Assembly (NCBI GenBank): GCA_037146715.1
Contig: JBAWWO010000004.1
Coordinates: 33,653 to 97,652, forward strand
Reading direction: 5' to 3'
Length of the DNA: 64,000 bases
From: Alphaproteobacteria bacterium
GTDB lineage: Bacteria > Pseudomonadota > Alphaproteobacteria > UBA7879 > UBA5542
The translations under genes and the position numbers were made by a program. A model generated the notes under the pieces. That model did not search any database and had not been told where the DNA came from. It was given only the letters and a program-made list of their open reading frames with translations. How positions within the stretch are numbered: position 1 is the stretch's first letter; every line of letters starts with the position of its first letter. Shown here piece by piece: positions 25,690 to 34,691 of this stretch.

Positions 25690-27056
25690 GATTGACCTAT
25701 AAGGTTAGCCACATACTTTTTAAACACATTTCCCCGATGTTCAAAATTATCAAATTGGTCATACGACGCGCAAGCAGGCGCCAGCAGAATGGTAATATTT
25801 TCAGCGGGATTCTTCAGGGCCTCTTGAAAGGCGGCTTGGGTTGCTTTTTCCAGAGTCTGGGTTTCTAAACAGTCAAATTTTTTGTGGAAAAGAGCGTAAT
25901 AGGCATGGCTTGACTGGCCGATTAAAAAGGCCTTTTGAATGCGACTTTCATAGGGCTTCAGGGCTGATATATCTTCAAACCCTTCTTTTGGTACGCCCCC
26001 CACAATCCAATAAATGGGCTCAAACTGCTGAATGGACTGGATGGAGGCCTCAAGCGTTGTGGCCTTGCTGTCATTCACAAAAAGAATGTTCTTAAAGCGG
26101 GCTACAATTTCCTGACGGTGGGGTAACCCCTGAAAAGTTTTAATCCCATGAATAATTTGGTCAGGGGTTGCTAGATCTAAGTCTGTGAGGATTGCAAAGG
26201 CCGCGGCTATATTTTGAAAATTGTGGGTTCCTTTTAGGTTTTCAAGGCTATTTAAATCCATGATTGATCTTGCGGGCTGGGTGCGGGCGTCTATCAAGTG
26301 TCCCTTTTCAACAAAGATGCCCGGAACTTTGTGCGTTGCAGAAATGGGTAAACCCTGTTCTTCTTGGCAGATTTTTTGCATGTCGTCAGAATCGACCCCA
26401 ATAACTTTTTTGCCCTTTGGTTTTAAAAGCTTGAAAATGCGTTTCTTAGATTCAATGTAACCTTCCATTCCTCCGTGGCGGTCCAGATGATTTTTGGTCA
26501 CATTTATAAAAATAGCGCCCTTTAGGGAAGGTGAAAAACATAGGTCTAGCTGAAAAGAAGAAAGCTCCAAAACATAGACACCTTTTTCATCAAGGGGAGT
26601 TAAATCAAGGGCTGGGATTCCCAGATTGCCGCCTTCTTGAACTTTCAGACCAGCTTCTTTCAGAATATGGGCAATTAGGGCAGTGGTAGTTGATTTTCCG
26701 TTAGAGCCGGTGATGCCAATAAAGGTGTTTTGGGGGCGAGCTTGTAGCAGCAATTCCACATCGCAGAGAATGGGCACATGATATTCTTTAGCCAGGGTTG
26801 CAACGGGATGAGGGGTTGGGTAAGTATGCGGAATTCCTGGGCTTAAAATAAGTCCTTTTTGCTGGGACCAATTTATTCTATCGGGGGGGGTTACAGGAAT
26901 ATCTAGAAACTTTGCTTTTTCTATGGATTCGGGTTCATCATCCCAAGCTTGCACATGGGCTCCCGACTCTATCAAAGCGTGGGCGGCAGACAGACCAGAT
27001 TTTCCCAAACCAAAAACATAAAAACTCTGTCCTTTTGTATGGGGGAGAGGAATCAT
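25686..27056 (-). CDS. murD: UDP-N-acetylmuramoylalanine--D-glutamate ligase
   Basis: MurD adds D-Glu to UDP-MurNAc-L-Ala. The N-terminal Rossmann-like domain starts FYVFGLGKSGLSAAHAL, the ATP loop is GITGSNGKSTTTALI, ELSSFQL is in the central domain, NVTKNHLDRHGGMEGY binds substrate, and the C-terminal domain has FVNDSKATTLEASI and LLAPACASYDQF. Length 456 aa is normal. It has ATGA overlaps with both mraY and ruvC. Confidence 0.98.
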   Translation of the reverse strand: MIPLPHTKGQSFYVFGLGKSGLSAAHALIESGAHVQAWDDEPESIEKAKFLDIPVTPPDRINWSQQKGLILSPGIPHTYPTPHPVATLAKEYHVPILCDVELLLQARPQNTFIGITGSNGKSTTTALIAHILKEAGLKVQEGGNLGIPALDLTPLDEKGVYVLELSSFQLDLCFSPSLKGAIFINVTKNHLDRHGGMEGYIESKKRIFKLLKPKGKKVIGVDSDDMQKICQEEQGLPISATHKVPGIFVEKGHLIDARTQPARSIMDLNSLENLKGTHNFQNIAAAFAILTDLDLATPDQIIHGIKTFQGLPHRQEIVARFKNILFVNDSKATTLEASIQSIQQFEPIYWIVGGVPKEGFEDISALKPYESRIQKAFLIGQSSHAYYALFHKKFDCLETQTLEKATQAAFQEALKNPAENITILLAPACASYDQFDNFEHRGNVFKKYVANLIGQS

Positions 27057-28144
27057 CTGATTTTCAAAGTCGCAAGACCAATCAAGGCCAAAATAATGGA
27101 AATAATCCAGAAGCGAATCACGACGGTGGATTCAGCCCATCCTTTTTTCTCAAAGTGATGATGCAAAGGGGCCATCAGGAAAATTCTTTTGCCACCGGTC
27201 ATTTTAAAATAGGCAACCTGAAGCATAACAGAAACGGCTTCAAGAACAAAAATACCCCCAATGATGGCAAGCACAATTTCGTGTTTAACGATCAGGCTAA
27301 TAGCCCCAAGCGCGCCCCCAATGGCCAACGACCCCATATCCCCCATGAAAATCATAGCAGGGGGTGCATTAAACCATAAAAAGCCCAAGCTGGCGCCTAC
27401 GAATGCACCGCAAATGATGGCAAGCTCACCGCTGCCGGGCACAAAATGAAGCTGTAAATAGTGAGCAAAGACCGAGTTTCCAACAATATACGTAATCACG
27501 GCGAAGGATAAGGCGGTAAAGATGATAGGCCCGATGGCCAGGCCATCCAGTCCATCCGTCAGGTTAACGGCGTTGGATGATCCCACAATAACAAGCGTTG
27601 AAAATAGAAAGAACCATCCTCCCATATTCCAAAGAGCATTCTTAAAGAAAGGGAAAAAGAGTTGATTTTCGAGGGTGAGGGGAGAGTGGTGGAGAATGAA
27701 GTAAGTGGCGACACATCCTATTAAAATTTGAATGGCAAATTTGGTGCGACTGCGCATGCCATCAGGATATTGTTTGGTGACTTTTATGTAGTCATCAATG
27801 CCCCCCAAAACGCCCAAGGATAGAGTGACCCCCAAAACAATCCAAACATAGGAATTTGTCAGATCAGCCCACAAAAGCGTGCTGACGGTCATGCCCAGCA
27901 AAATCAAAGATCCACCCATGGTGGGAGTACCCTGCTTGGTGGTCAGGTGAGAAGCTGGCCCCTCTTTCCGGATGGGCTGACCTTTTCCTTGCAGAGCTTT
28001 CAGCTTTCGAATAAAAGCGGGTCCAAAGCAAAAAACAATAATCAAGGCTGTTAAGGTAGCACCTGCTGCCCGAACAGTAATATATTTGAAAATGTTTAAA
28101 AATGTATACTGACTATTAAGTGGATATAACAAATTATACAGCAT
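27053..28144 (-). CDS. mraY: phospho-N-acetylmuramoyl-pentapeptide-transferase
   Basis: MraY transfers phospho-MurNAc-pentapeptide to undecaprenyl phosphate, giving lipid I. A 363-residue protein with about ten helices; GTPTMGGSLIL, GGIDDYIKVTKQYPDGMRSR (Asp pair), NAVNLTDGLDGLAIG and the C-terminal APLHHHFEKKGW are the enzyme's signatures. It overlaps murF by 11 bases. Gene order mraY-murD is standard; ftsW should follow murD but ruvC does instead. Confidence 0.98.
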   Translation of the reverse strand: MLYNLLYPLNSQYTFLNIFKYITVRAAGATLTALIIVFCFGPAFIRKLKALQGKGQPIRKEGPASHLTTKQGTPTMGGSLILLGMTVSTLLWADLTNSYVWIVLGVTLSLGVLGGIDDYIKVTKQYPDGMRSRTKFAIQILIGCVATYFILHHSPLTLENQLFFPFFKNALWNMGGWFFLFSTLVIVGSSNAVNLTDGLDGLAIGPIIFTALSFAVITYIVGNSVFAHYLQLHFVPGSGELAIICGAFVGASLGFLWFNAPPAMIFMGDMGSLAIGGALGAISLIVKHEIVLAIIGGIFVLEAVSVMLQVAYFKMTGGKRIFLMAPLHHHFEKKGWAESTVVIRFWIISIILALIGLATLKIR

Positions 28145-29522
28145 AATGTTTCCTAATTCTTTCTGCGACTAAACTTAGTCTAGTACTTTTTGATGATTTA
28201 ATAAATAGTTCATCTTTAGGTTTAATAATTCTAGTAAGTTCTTCTGATAGTTCATTAAGATCGTCAAAATGTTTCGCATGAATTTCTTGGTGAGCTTCTT
28301 GAAATAGTTCTTTCATAAGGGGTCCATAGGTAAACAAAAAATCTATTTTCATATTTTGAAGAGTCGTTTTCAAGTTCCTATGATATAGGCCAGATTGGGG
28401 ACCTAGCTCTCCCATATCACCCAAAATTACAATGCGCCGTCCGTTGATGGGACGTTCCTGGAAAGCAATCAGAGCAGCCCTGGTGGAATCTGGATTGGCG
28501 TTGTAACTTTCATCCACCAATAAAATATCATCTCTCAATAAATAAGATTTTCCCCGACCTTCTGTTTCCGTAAAATTTCCAATTGTTATGATGGCTTTTT
28601 GTAAATCAGCTTTGAACATCTTAAGTGCCGTTAAAACGGCCAAACTATTCATGGCATGATGTTTGCCAAAGGCTTGCAGTTTATAAGAAACTTCTTCCCC
28701 CAAAATTTCGGCGCGAATATGACAACCCGCAGAGCTAGGTTCATACTTTAATAGACGTGTTTGACAGGCAGGATTCTCGCCAAATAAAAAGATATTCTTT
28801 ACGTTATTTTCTTTAGCTTTTTCGACCAGAATATGGGTTTGATCTAAATCCCCATTTACAATGGCTGTCCCATTCGGTTGCAGGCCTTCAAATATTTCGG
28901 CCTTGGCTTTGGCAACACCGTCTAGAGACTTTAAAAACTCTATATGAGCATGGGCAATGGTCGTAATAATGGCCACATCTGGTTTTGCTATATGGGTCAG
29001 CAGGGAAATTTCGCCAGGCAAACTCATCCCTATCTCTAAAACCAAAAATTCTGATGCAGGGGGACAGTTGGCGATGGTGAGGGGAACGCCCAGCTTTGTA
29101 TTAAAACTTTTCTCACTTTTGTGGGTTTTGGCTTGATCCGCCAAACAAAAAGCTAGCATATCTTTGGTTGATGTTTTCCCCGCACTGCCCGTAACTCCAA
29201 CTACTTTCCCCTTAAAATTCTTGCGGGCATAGTTTCCTAAATTAACTAGGGCTTTATCGGTTTTTTCAACCAAAATTAAAGGAAAGTTTGAGGGGTAGGA
29301 AGGTAATTTTTTGTGCACAACGGCTGCAATAGCCCCCTTGTCGATCACTTGTTTCACAAAGTCATGACCATCAACTTTTTCTCCCTCAAGGGCTATAAAA
29401 ACGTTGCCGACCTTCAGGGCGCGCGAGTCAATAGCAAAGGCTACCGTCGACCAATCTGTATTGCCAATAAGCTTGCCTTGGGTCGCTTCTGCAATTTTTT
29501 GCGCTGTCCAAAAGTGATTCAT
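28134..29522 (-). CDS. murF: UDP-MurNAc-tripeptide--D-alanyl-D-alanine ligase
   Basis: MurF adds D-Ala-D-Ala to complete the pentapeptide. A 462-residue Mur ligase: FAIDSRALKVGNVFIALEGE in the N-terminal domain, VVGVTGSAGKTSTKDMLA as ATP loop, IITTIAHAHIEFL, and DESYNANPDSTRAAL plus VILGDMGELG in the C-terminal domain. It overlaps murE by ATGA and mraY by 11 bases. Confidence 0.97.
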   Translation of the reverse strand: MNHFWTAQKIAEATQGKLIGNTDWSTVAFAIDSRALKVGNVFIALEGEKVDGHDFVKQVIDKGAIAAVVHKKLPSYPSNFPLILVEKTDKALVNLGNYARKNFKGKVVGVTGSAGKTSTKDMLAFCLADQAKTHKSEKSFNTKLGVPLTIANCPPASEFLVLEIGMSLPGEISLLTHIAKPDVAIITTIAHAHIEFLKSLDGVAKAKAEIFEGLQPNGTAIVNGDLDQTHILVEKAKENNVKNIFLFGENPACQTRLLKYEPSSAGCHIRAEILGEEVSYKLQAFGKHHAMNSLAVLTALKMFKADLQKAIITIGNFTETEGRGKSYLLRDDILLVDESYNANPDSTRAALIAFQERPINGRRIVILGDMGELGPQSGLYHRNLKTTLQNMKIDFLFTYGPLMKELFQEAHQEIHAKHFDDLNELSEELTRIIKPKDELFIKSSKSTRLSLVAERIRKHYAV

Positions 29523-31006
29523 TTCTTCATACCCGATAAAATATTTTCTATAACAGATTTATCCAAAAATGGATAAGTAACCCCCTTGATGATTTGACCA
29601 TCTTCAGGGCCTTTTCCTGTAACCACCAAAGCATCTTGAGGTTTTAAATGATGAATGGCATAGTTGATGGCTTCTGGTCGGTCTGGAATTTCAATAGCAT
29701 CGGGGCAGCCCTTTAAAAGTTGCTGGCGAATAATTTGGGGATCTTCAAAGCGGGGGTTATCATCCGTAATTACCACATGGTCTGCATAGGCACTAGCCGC
29801 TTTCCCCATAAGGGGGCGGGTACTGGGGTCACGACCGCCTCCAGCGCCAAACACAACCCAGAGATCTCCTTTGATATGAGCACGCATGGTTTTTAATAAG
29901 GTTTCGATGCCGCCGGATGCGTGAGCATAATCAACATAAACAGGAGCCCCATTCGGGTGGCTTCCTACAAACTCTAAACGACCCGGAATGCCCTGAAGAT
30001 GATCAAGAATTTGGATGGCGTTCTCTGTTTTTTCAGGGTTTACGGCTAGAACCAACCCTAAGGCACACAAAGCATTATAGACTTGAAATTCACCGATCAG
30101 AGGAAAGTTTACATGGTAAAGGTTGCCAAATATACGCAACTTTAAAGTTTGTCCATGAGGCAGGGGGGTCAAAGATTCCAAATGGATCTGAGCACCCTTT
30201 CGACCATATGTTAAAATTTTTGAAGAGATTGAATTCTTTAAAGTTTCAAATTCAGGAATATCTGCATTTAGAACAGTCGTTCCTTGGGGGGGCAAAATAC
30301 GCTTGAATAGCTGTCTTTTTGCATCTAAATAGGCCTCAAGAGTTTTGTGGTAATCCAGATGATCGGGGCTTAAATTAGTGAAGGCAGCAGCCTTTAAATG
30401 TACGGCATCTAATCGGTGTTGATCTAGGCCATGGCTGGATGATTCCATCGCTAAATGGGTAATATTTTTTTTTGTCATAGCATCCAGCTGACTATGTAGG
30501 TATAGCGGATCAGGAGTGGTCAGGTGTTTTTGTTGTTGAAACTGGGTGCTTTGAATGCCTAATGTACCAAGGCTTGCAGCTTTATAACCAAGATGTTCCC
30601 AAATTTGACGCACAAAATTAACGACGGAGGTTTTTCCATTGGTGCCCGTTACGGCCACAATATTTTCAGGTTGCTTGGGGTAAAAGGCGGCCCCTAAAAA
30701 GGCTAGAAAGCGGCGGGGAATTTTCGTTTCTATAAAACACATATCAGGATAAGAAAGGGCATATTCTTTGCATTGATCCGGAGTGGCTGCAATGACTGTG
30801 GCTCCCTTAGAAATAGCATCGGGAATGAATGTGTCCCCTTTTGTTTCAGTGCCTGATATCGCTACGAATAGAGATCCTTTAGTGACTTTTCGGGAATCGT
30901 CAACAATGGATTCAATGGAAAATGTATGTAAGGGCTTTTTGCTGCGAGACCAGGCTGTGAAAGATTCTGGGTATTTTACAGTTTCTAAAAATTTATCGAG
31001 TTGCAC
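29519..31006 (-). CDS. murE: UDP-MurNAc-Ala-Glu--2,6-diaminopimelate ligase
   Basis: MurE adds meso-diaminopimelate. The residues DDNPRFEDPQII hold the DNPR motif specific for diaminopimelate. Also seen: SIVDDSRKVTKGSLFVAISG, VAVTGTNGKTSVVNFVRQ (ATP loop) and NLSPDHLDYHKT. I chose GTG at 31006 (495 aa, VQLDKFLETV), which overlaps the ftsI end by 14 bases. The frame is open to 31108, but that would add 34 residues unlike any MurE and lie fully inside ftsI. Confidence 0.95.
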   Translation of the reverse strand: MQLDKFLETVKYPESFTAWSRSKKPLHTFSIESIVDDSRKVTKGSLFVAISGTETKGDTFIPDAISKGATVIAATPDQCKEYALSYPDMCFIETKIPRRFLAFLGAAFYPKQPENIVAVTGTNGKTSVVNFVRQIWEHLGYKAASLGTLGIQSTQFQQQKHLTTPDPLYLHSQLDAMTKKNITHLAMESSSHGLDQHRLDAVHLKAAAFTNLSPDHLDYHKTLEAYLDAKRQLFKRILPPQGTTVLNADIPEFETLKNSISSKILTYGRKGAQIHLESLTPLPHGQTLKLRIFGNLYHVNFPLIGEFQVYNALCALGLVLAVNPEKTENAIQILDHLQGIPGRLEFVGSHPNGAPVYVDYAHASGGIETLLKTMRAHIKGDLWVVFGAGGGRDPSTRPLMGKAASAYADHVVITDDNPRFEDPQIIRQQLLKGCPDAIEIPDRPEAINYAIHHLKPQDALVVTGKGPEDGQIIKGVTYPFLDKSVIENILSGMKK

Positions 31007-32708
31007 GCTGGATCTCGTGATTCTGGAGGGGAACACGCATAGCCATTTGAATATTGGGGGCCGATTCATCAACAGGAAAAACATCCAGAAGAGGGGCCGC
31101 TTTTTCAATGACTCGTCTTGCGACGGGAGCTGCTGTCCACCCTCCCGTTGAAAAACCCATAGTCGATGAATTGCCCTGGGGTTCGTCTAGGGTGATAAGT
31201 CCGATATACTGTGGATTCGTCATGGGGAAGGCAAACACGAATGAGGCTCGATGCTTGTTTTTGGCCACATAACCCTTTCCATTGCTACTTTTTTTATTGG
31301 CAGATCCCGTTTTTCCGCCCACGATATAGCCAGGAACATCAGCCTGTTTTCCAGAGCCATGCTTAACGACAAGGTGCATTAAGCGGCGCATGGTCTCTGA
31401 CGTTGCAGATGAGATGATTTGCACAGGTTCTCTGTCTTTGTTTTTATCGGCAATAAGGGTCGGAGATCTTAACAGCCCCCCATTAATAATACTTGCCAAT
31501 CCATTCACAAGTTGCAAGGGACTGACGGCCAGACCATATCCATAAGAAACGGTGGCGGTGTTAATTTCTTTCCATTCACGGGGAGCCATAGGAATACCAT
31601 TTTCTTTTAGATCAGTTTTTAAGGGTTTTAAAAATCCCAACTTTTCAAAGAAAGATTTTTGACCTTTTGGCCCCACTTTAAGGGCCATTTTGACAGTCCC
31701 GATGTTTGATGAATACATGAAAACTTCGGGCACAGAAAGCCAGCGATTTTTGGCCTGATAGTCACCAATTTTGTGCTTTCCTATCATAATAGGGTGGGAT
31801 GCATCAAAGTTGTCTTTCAGGGATACTTTTTTGGAATCCAAAGCCATAGCAAAGGTAAAGATTTTAAAGATAGACCCGAATTCATAAATACCGGAGGTGT
31901 TAGCGTTAAAAATATCATCTTTTTTTGGATTAAAATGATGGGGGTCAAAGTCAGGTAAAGAAGCCATAGCAACAATTTCCCCTGTGTGGATGTTCATCAG
32001 TACGCCGTTGCCAGCCTTTGCATTAAATTCCTTGATGCCGGATTTTATTTCATCCCGCAAAATATGCTGAACACGCAAGTCCAATGACAGGCGCAAGGGT
32101 TCTTTCTGGCTTGTAAGCACATGGTCATAGGCCCGTTCAATGCCTGCCAGACCCTTGTTATCAATATTAGCGTACCCTAGAATATGAGAGCTTGTCGCCC
32201 CATGGGGGTATACCCGCTTCTGTTCTTTTTTGAACTCAATACCCACCAACCCCAAACTATTAATTTCTTGTTGTTGGGTAGGAGTTAGGTTCCGCTTCAA
32301 CCAAATGAATGACTTTCTGGATTTAAATTTCTTGTAAAGTTCTTCCTCTTTCATATCTGGAAATATCAAAGAGAGCTTATGGGCCGTATCTTTTGGATCT
32401 AGTATTTCGGCTGCATTAGCAAACATAGAAAATGTAATCAAATTTGTGGCTAAAATTTCACCATTTCGATCAACGATATCAGCGCGGGCTATGGCATTTC
32501 CAAAGTTTGAAGGTACATTATGGGCGGAAGGTGTCCATACCATAACCCAAGCTAAACGACTGGCGATGCCTAGAAAAATGAATAATAAGGAAGCAAAGGC
32601 AAACCCAAGGCGTCCCCAGGGTTTTTGTTCTGTGGTTTGATATCTTTTATGCAGTAACGGCCTTAAGCGGCCGTTGGAGGAACTGGAATATGCTGCCGAA
32701 TGGATCAT
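30993..32708 (-). CDS. ftsI: septal peptidoglycan transpeptidase FtsI (PBP3)
   Basis: A class B penicillin-binding protein of 571 residues. One N-terminal helix (LGFAFASLLFIFLGIASRLA, near residue 40) anchors it with the bulk periplasmic. The dimerization domain has RGDIVDRNGE-like RADIVDRNGEILATNL. The catalytic triad motifs are GSIFKIF (SxxK), SSNIG (SxN) and GGKTGSANK (KTG). It cross-links septal wall with FtsW, whose gene is not in this window. Its start makes ATGA with ftsL. Confidence 0.97.
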   Translation of the reverse strand: MIHSAAYSSSSNGRLRPLLHKRYQTTEQKPWGRLGFAFASLLFIFLGIASRLAWVMVWTPSAHNVPSNFGNAIARADIVDRNGEILATNLITFSMFANAAEILDPKDTAHKLSLIFPDMKEEELYKKFKSRKSFIWLKRNLTPTQQQEINSLGLVGIEFKKEQKRVYPHGATSSHILGYANIDNKGLAGIERAYDHVLTSQKEPLRLSLDLRVQHILRDEIKSGIKEFNAKAGNGVLMNIHTGEIVAMASLPDFDPHHFNPKKDDIFNANTSGIYEFGSIFKIFTFAMALDSKKVSLKDNFDASHPIMIGKHKIGDYQAKNRWLSVPEVFMYSSNIGTVKMALKVGPKGQKSFFEKLGFLKPLKTDLKENGIPMAPREWKEINTATVSYGYGLAVSPLQLVNGLASIINGGLLRSPTLIADKNKDREPVQIISSATSETMRRLMHLVVKHGSGKQADVPGYIVGGKTGSANKKSSNGKGYVAKNKHRASFVFAFPMTNPQYIGLITLDEPQGNSSTMGFSTGGWTAAPVARRVIEKAAPLLDVFPVDESAPNIQMAMRVPLQNHEIQRATR

Positions 32709-33040
32709 TTGGTTTTCTCCAATCGAGCCATCATGAGGCGAGGAGCTTTTTCAGAGTTTAAAGATTCCAAAGAAGCAATCTGATAGGTTTTAGCGGGTTT
32801 CAGATGGATGTGTTGTTCGTTTAGTTCCTGCAAACGCTTAGGGCTGTTCAAAAATCCCCACTCGGCCTTTAGGACGTGAATAGAATCTTGTGCACTTTGG
32901 CTTTTTCTATGAGTAATGCGGATTTCTTTCTCTAAATTAGTGACTTGATGTTTCACATAGTACAGACAAATTCCTAGCAGCAAACTTCCCATTAAAGACA
33001 GGGCAGACATTCTTCTTAAAAGCATATGATTCAGGGTCAT
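32705..33040 (-). CDS. ftsL: cell division protein FtsL-like
   Basis: A 111-residue bitopic protein: short cytosolic end, helix MSALSLMGSLLLGICLYYVK, then a coiled-coil (VTNLEKEIRITHRKSQSAQD) and the FtsL-like tail EWGFLNSPKRLQELNEQHIHL. The position between rsmH and ftsI, with ATGA overlaps on both sides, is diagnostic, as FtsL sequence is poorly conserved. Confidence 0.9.
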   Translation of the reverse strand: MTLNHMLLRRMSALSLMGSLLLGICLYYVKHQVTNLEKEIRITHRKSQSAQDSIHVLKAEWGFLNSPKRLQELNEQHIHLKPAKTYQIASLESLNSEKAPRLMMARLEKTK

Positions 33041-34014
33041 GATAAGTCCTCCTCAAAGGGCCAAGCAGGGGCCGTCGTTCTAAGGGCCCATCGTAACTTT
33101 GCTGATCGAGAGCGTGGATTGTCGCGTACTTCCTTCATGCTTGGGGCCATGCTCTTTTTATCAATCAATTGAAAGGTGGAGGGTAAAGAATCAGGAGTGT
33201 TAGGCCTTGGGTCATACCGTGAGGGATTGGATTTCTTGCCGCTGCGAGTCTGCAGAAATGTTTTAACTTCTCGATCTTCCAGGGAATGAAAAGATACTAC
33301 AATAAGGTGTCCTCCGGGGTTTAAGATTTTCTCAGCCGCTCGCAGGCCTTTTTTCAAAGATCCCATTTCTTCATTTACAAAAATACGCAAAGCCTGAAAA
33401 GTTTTGGTGGCTGGATCTATTTTACGGGGGTCTTTATGGCCCAGGGTTTCATGAATTACCTTGGCCAGCTGTAGGGTGCTGGTAAAGGGGGTTTTGACTC
33501 GGTCATTTACAATGCGTTTGGCAATCTGCTTTGATTTTTTCTCATCCCCATAGGACCAAATAATATGGGCCAGCCGTTCTTCCGAATAGGTATTCACAAC
33601 CTGGGCCGCCGTAACACCACTTTTTTCCATGCGCATGTCCAAAGGACCATCTTTTTGAAAGGAAAAACCACGGTCAGCTTGATCTAGTTGAGGCGAGGAT
33701 ACGCCTAAATCAAGAACAACCCCATCTACTTTTGGATGGACTGTTTCAGACATTAGGTGGTCCATATCAGCAAAATTTCCCTCAATAATATGAAAGCGGG
33801 GGTATGTTTTTCTTAGGGCTTGGGCGCGATCAACAGCGTCAGGGTCTCGATCAATACCATAAACAATGCAGGGAGATTTTTCTAAGATAGCTTTCGTATA
33901 ACCACCAGCTCCAAAGGTGCCATCTACATAGGTTTTTCCAGCTACTGGATCCAGAACAGCCAGAACTTCATTCAGCAAGACCGGTTTATGAACAGTTTCC
34001 GCGGGTTCCATCAT
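33037..34014 (-). CDS. rsmH: 16S rRNA (cytosine(1402)-N4)-methyltransferase
   Basis: RsmH/MraW, 325 residues, methylates C1402 of 16S rRNA with SAM. HKPVLLNEVLAVLDP, YVDGTFGAGGYTKAIL (SAM loop), VDGVVLDLGVSSPQLDQADRG F and LIVVSFHSLEDREVKTF are family signatures. It is the second gene of the dcw operon and overlaps mraZ by ATGA. Confidence 0.98.
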   Translation of the reverse strand: MMEPAETVHKPVLLNEVLAVLDPVAGKTYVDGTFGAGGYTKAILEKSPCIVYGIDRDPDAVDRAQALRKTYPRFHIIEGNFADMDHLMSETVHPKVDGVVLDLGVSSPQLDQADRGFSFQKDGPLDMRMEKSGVTAAQVVNTYSEERLAHIIWSYGDEKKSKQIAKRIVNDRVKTPFTSTLQLAKVIHETLGHKDPRKIDPATKTFQALRIFVNEEMGSLKKGLRAAEKILNPGGHLIVVSFHSLEDREVKTFLQTRSGKKSNPSRYDPRPNTPDSLPSTFQLIDKKSMAPSMKEVRDNPRSRSAKLRWALRTTAPAWPFEEDLS

Positions 34015-34466
34015 AGATTTTCCTTTAACTGCAGGGTGGCTTTTCCTTGCTTAATGCGGGCCCGGGCCTTTTCTTGATGATCATTAAAGGCCTTCGGGCT
34101 CCAAATCTGGAAAGTCGCGCCCCGTCCCACAAAAGCCGCCGTGTCATCAATGTGCGCAAAGTGGCGCAAATGTTCGGGCAGCATGATGCGGCCTTCAGGG
34201 TCCCAGGCAAGCTGATGGGTGTCAGCAAACAGGGCAGAAGCCAGATCTTCATGGGTTTCGGAAAATAAATCTAGACGGTCTAAGCTGTTACTAAGGGTTT
34301 GCATGCGGTCAATCCCACAGCCTTCAAGAGCAGACTGGGTGTAAGACCGGAAAAGGACAACCCCTTGAAACGATTGGGCAGATAGGGCTGTTCGAAAAGA
34401 CGAAGGTACTGAAACCCTGCCTTTTCGATCAATCTTATTGATAAACGTCGATAAAAATAACGACAT
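34011..34466 (-). CDS. mraZ: MraZ, transcriptional regulator of the dcw operon
   Basis: A 151-residue protein with two AbrB-like halves, each with the DxxxR signature: FINKIDRKGRVSVPSSFR and LAWDPEGRIMLPEHLR. MraZ forms a ring and represses its own operon by binding TGGGN direct repeats upstream. AGGG stands before the ATG at 34466. It is first in a run of sixteen genes on the minus strand. The repeat array at 34501-34566 is the probable operator. Confidence 0.97.
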   Translation of the reverse strand: MSLFLSTFINKIDRKGRVSVPSSFRTALSAQSFQGVVLFRSYTQSALEGCGIDRMQTLSNSLDRLDLFSETHEDLASALFADTHQLAWDPEGRIMLPEHLRHFAHIDDTAAFVGRGATFQIWSPKAFNDHQEKARARIKQGKATLQLKENL

Positions 34467-34500
34467 AACAACCCTACTTTCATGTTGTACCCTTAATTAA

Positions 34501-34566
34501 TGGAGTAGCATGGGATGAGATGGGAGTCAATGGGAATTTGTGGAGAAATATGGGGATTGTTTGGGA
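34501..34566 (+). promoter_or_regulatory. MraZ box array, seven TGGGN-type repeats
   Basis: On the plus strand TGG(G/A)(A/G) occurs at 34501, 34511, 34521, 34531, 34541 and 34551, exactly every 10 bases, then at 34562. Four of the seven are TGGGA and one TGGGG. This is the TGGGN-N5 spacing known for MraZ operators, normally three or four units. It lies 35-100 bases before the mraZ start, in inverted orientation to the gene. Confidence 0.8.
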
Positions 34567-34629
34567 ATGTTTGTAAAAAACCTTAGAAAACAAGGCCTTC
34601 CAGAGGAAAATCATATGTGGATATTTCTA

Positions 34630-34658
34630 TTGACTTTGATTTTCTTTGAGTACAAAAT
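34630..34658 (+). promoter_or_regulatory. candidate sigma-70 promoter for the Cys-rich secreted protein
   Basis: TTGACT at 34630-34635, 17 bases, CAAAAT at 34653-34658. AGGAGAG precedes the ATG at 34692. Motif match only. Confidence 0.45.
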
Positions 34659-34691
34659 CAGAAAAAATCAACATATACAGGAGAGTATTCT

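Noticed and set aside
31007..31108. Longer N terminus for MurE
   Set aside because: The extra 34 residues lie fully inside ftsI and do not resemble MurE.
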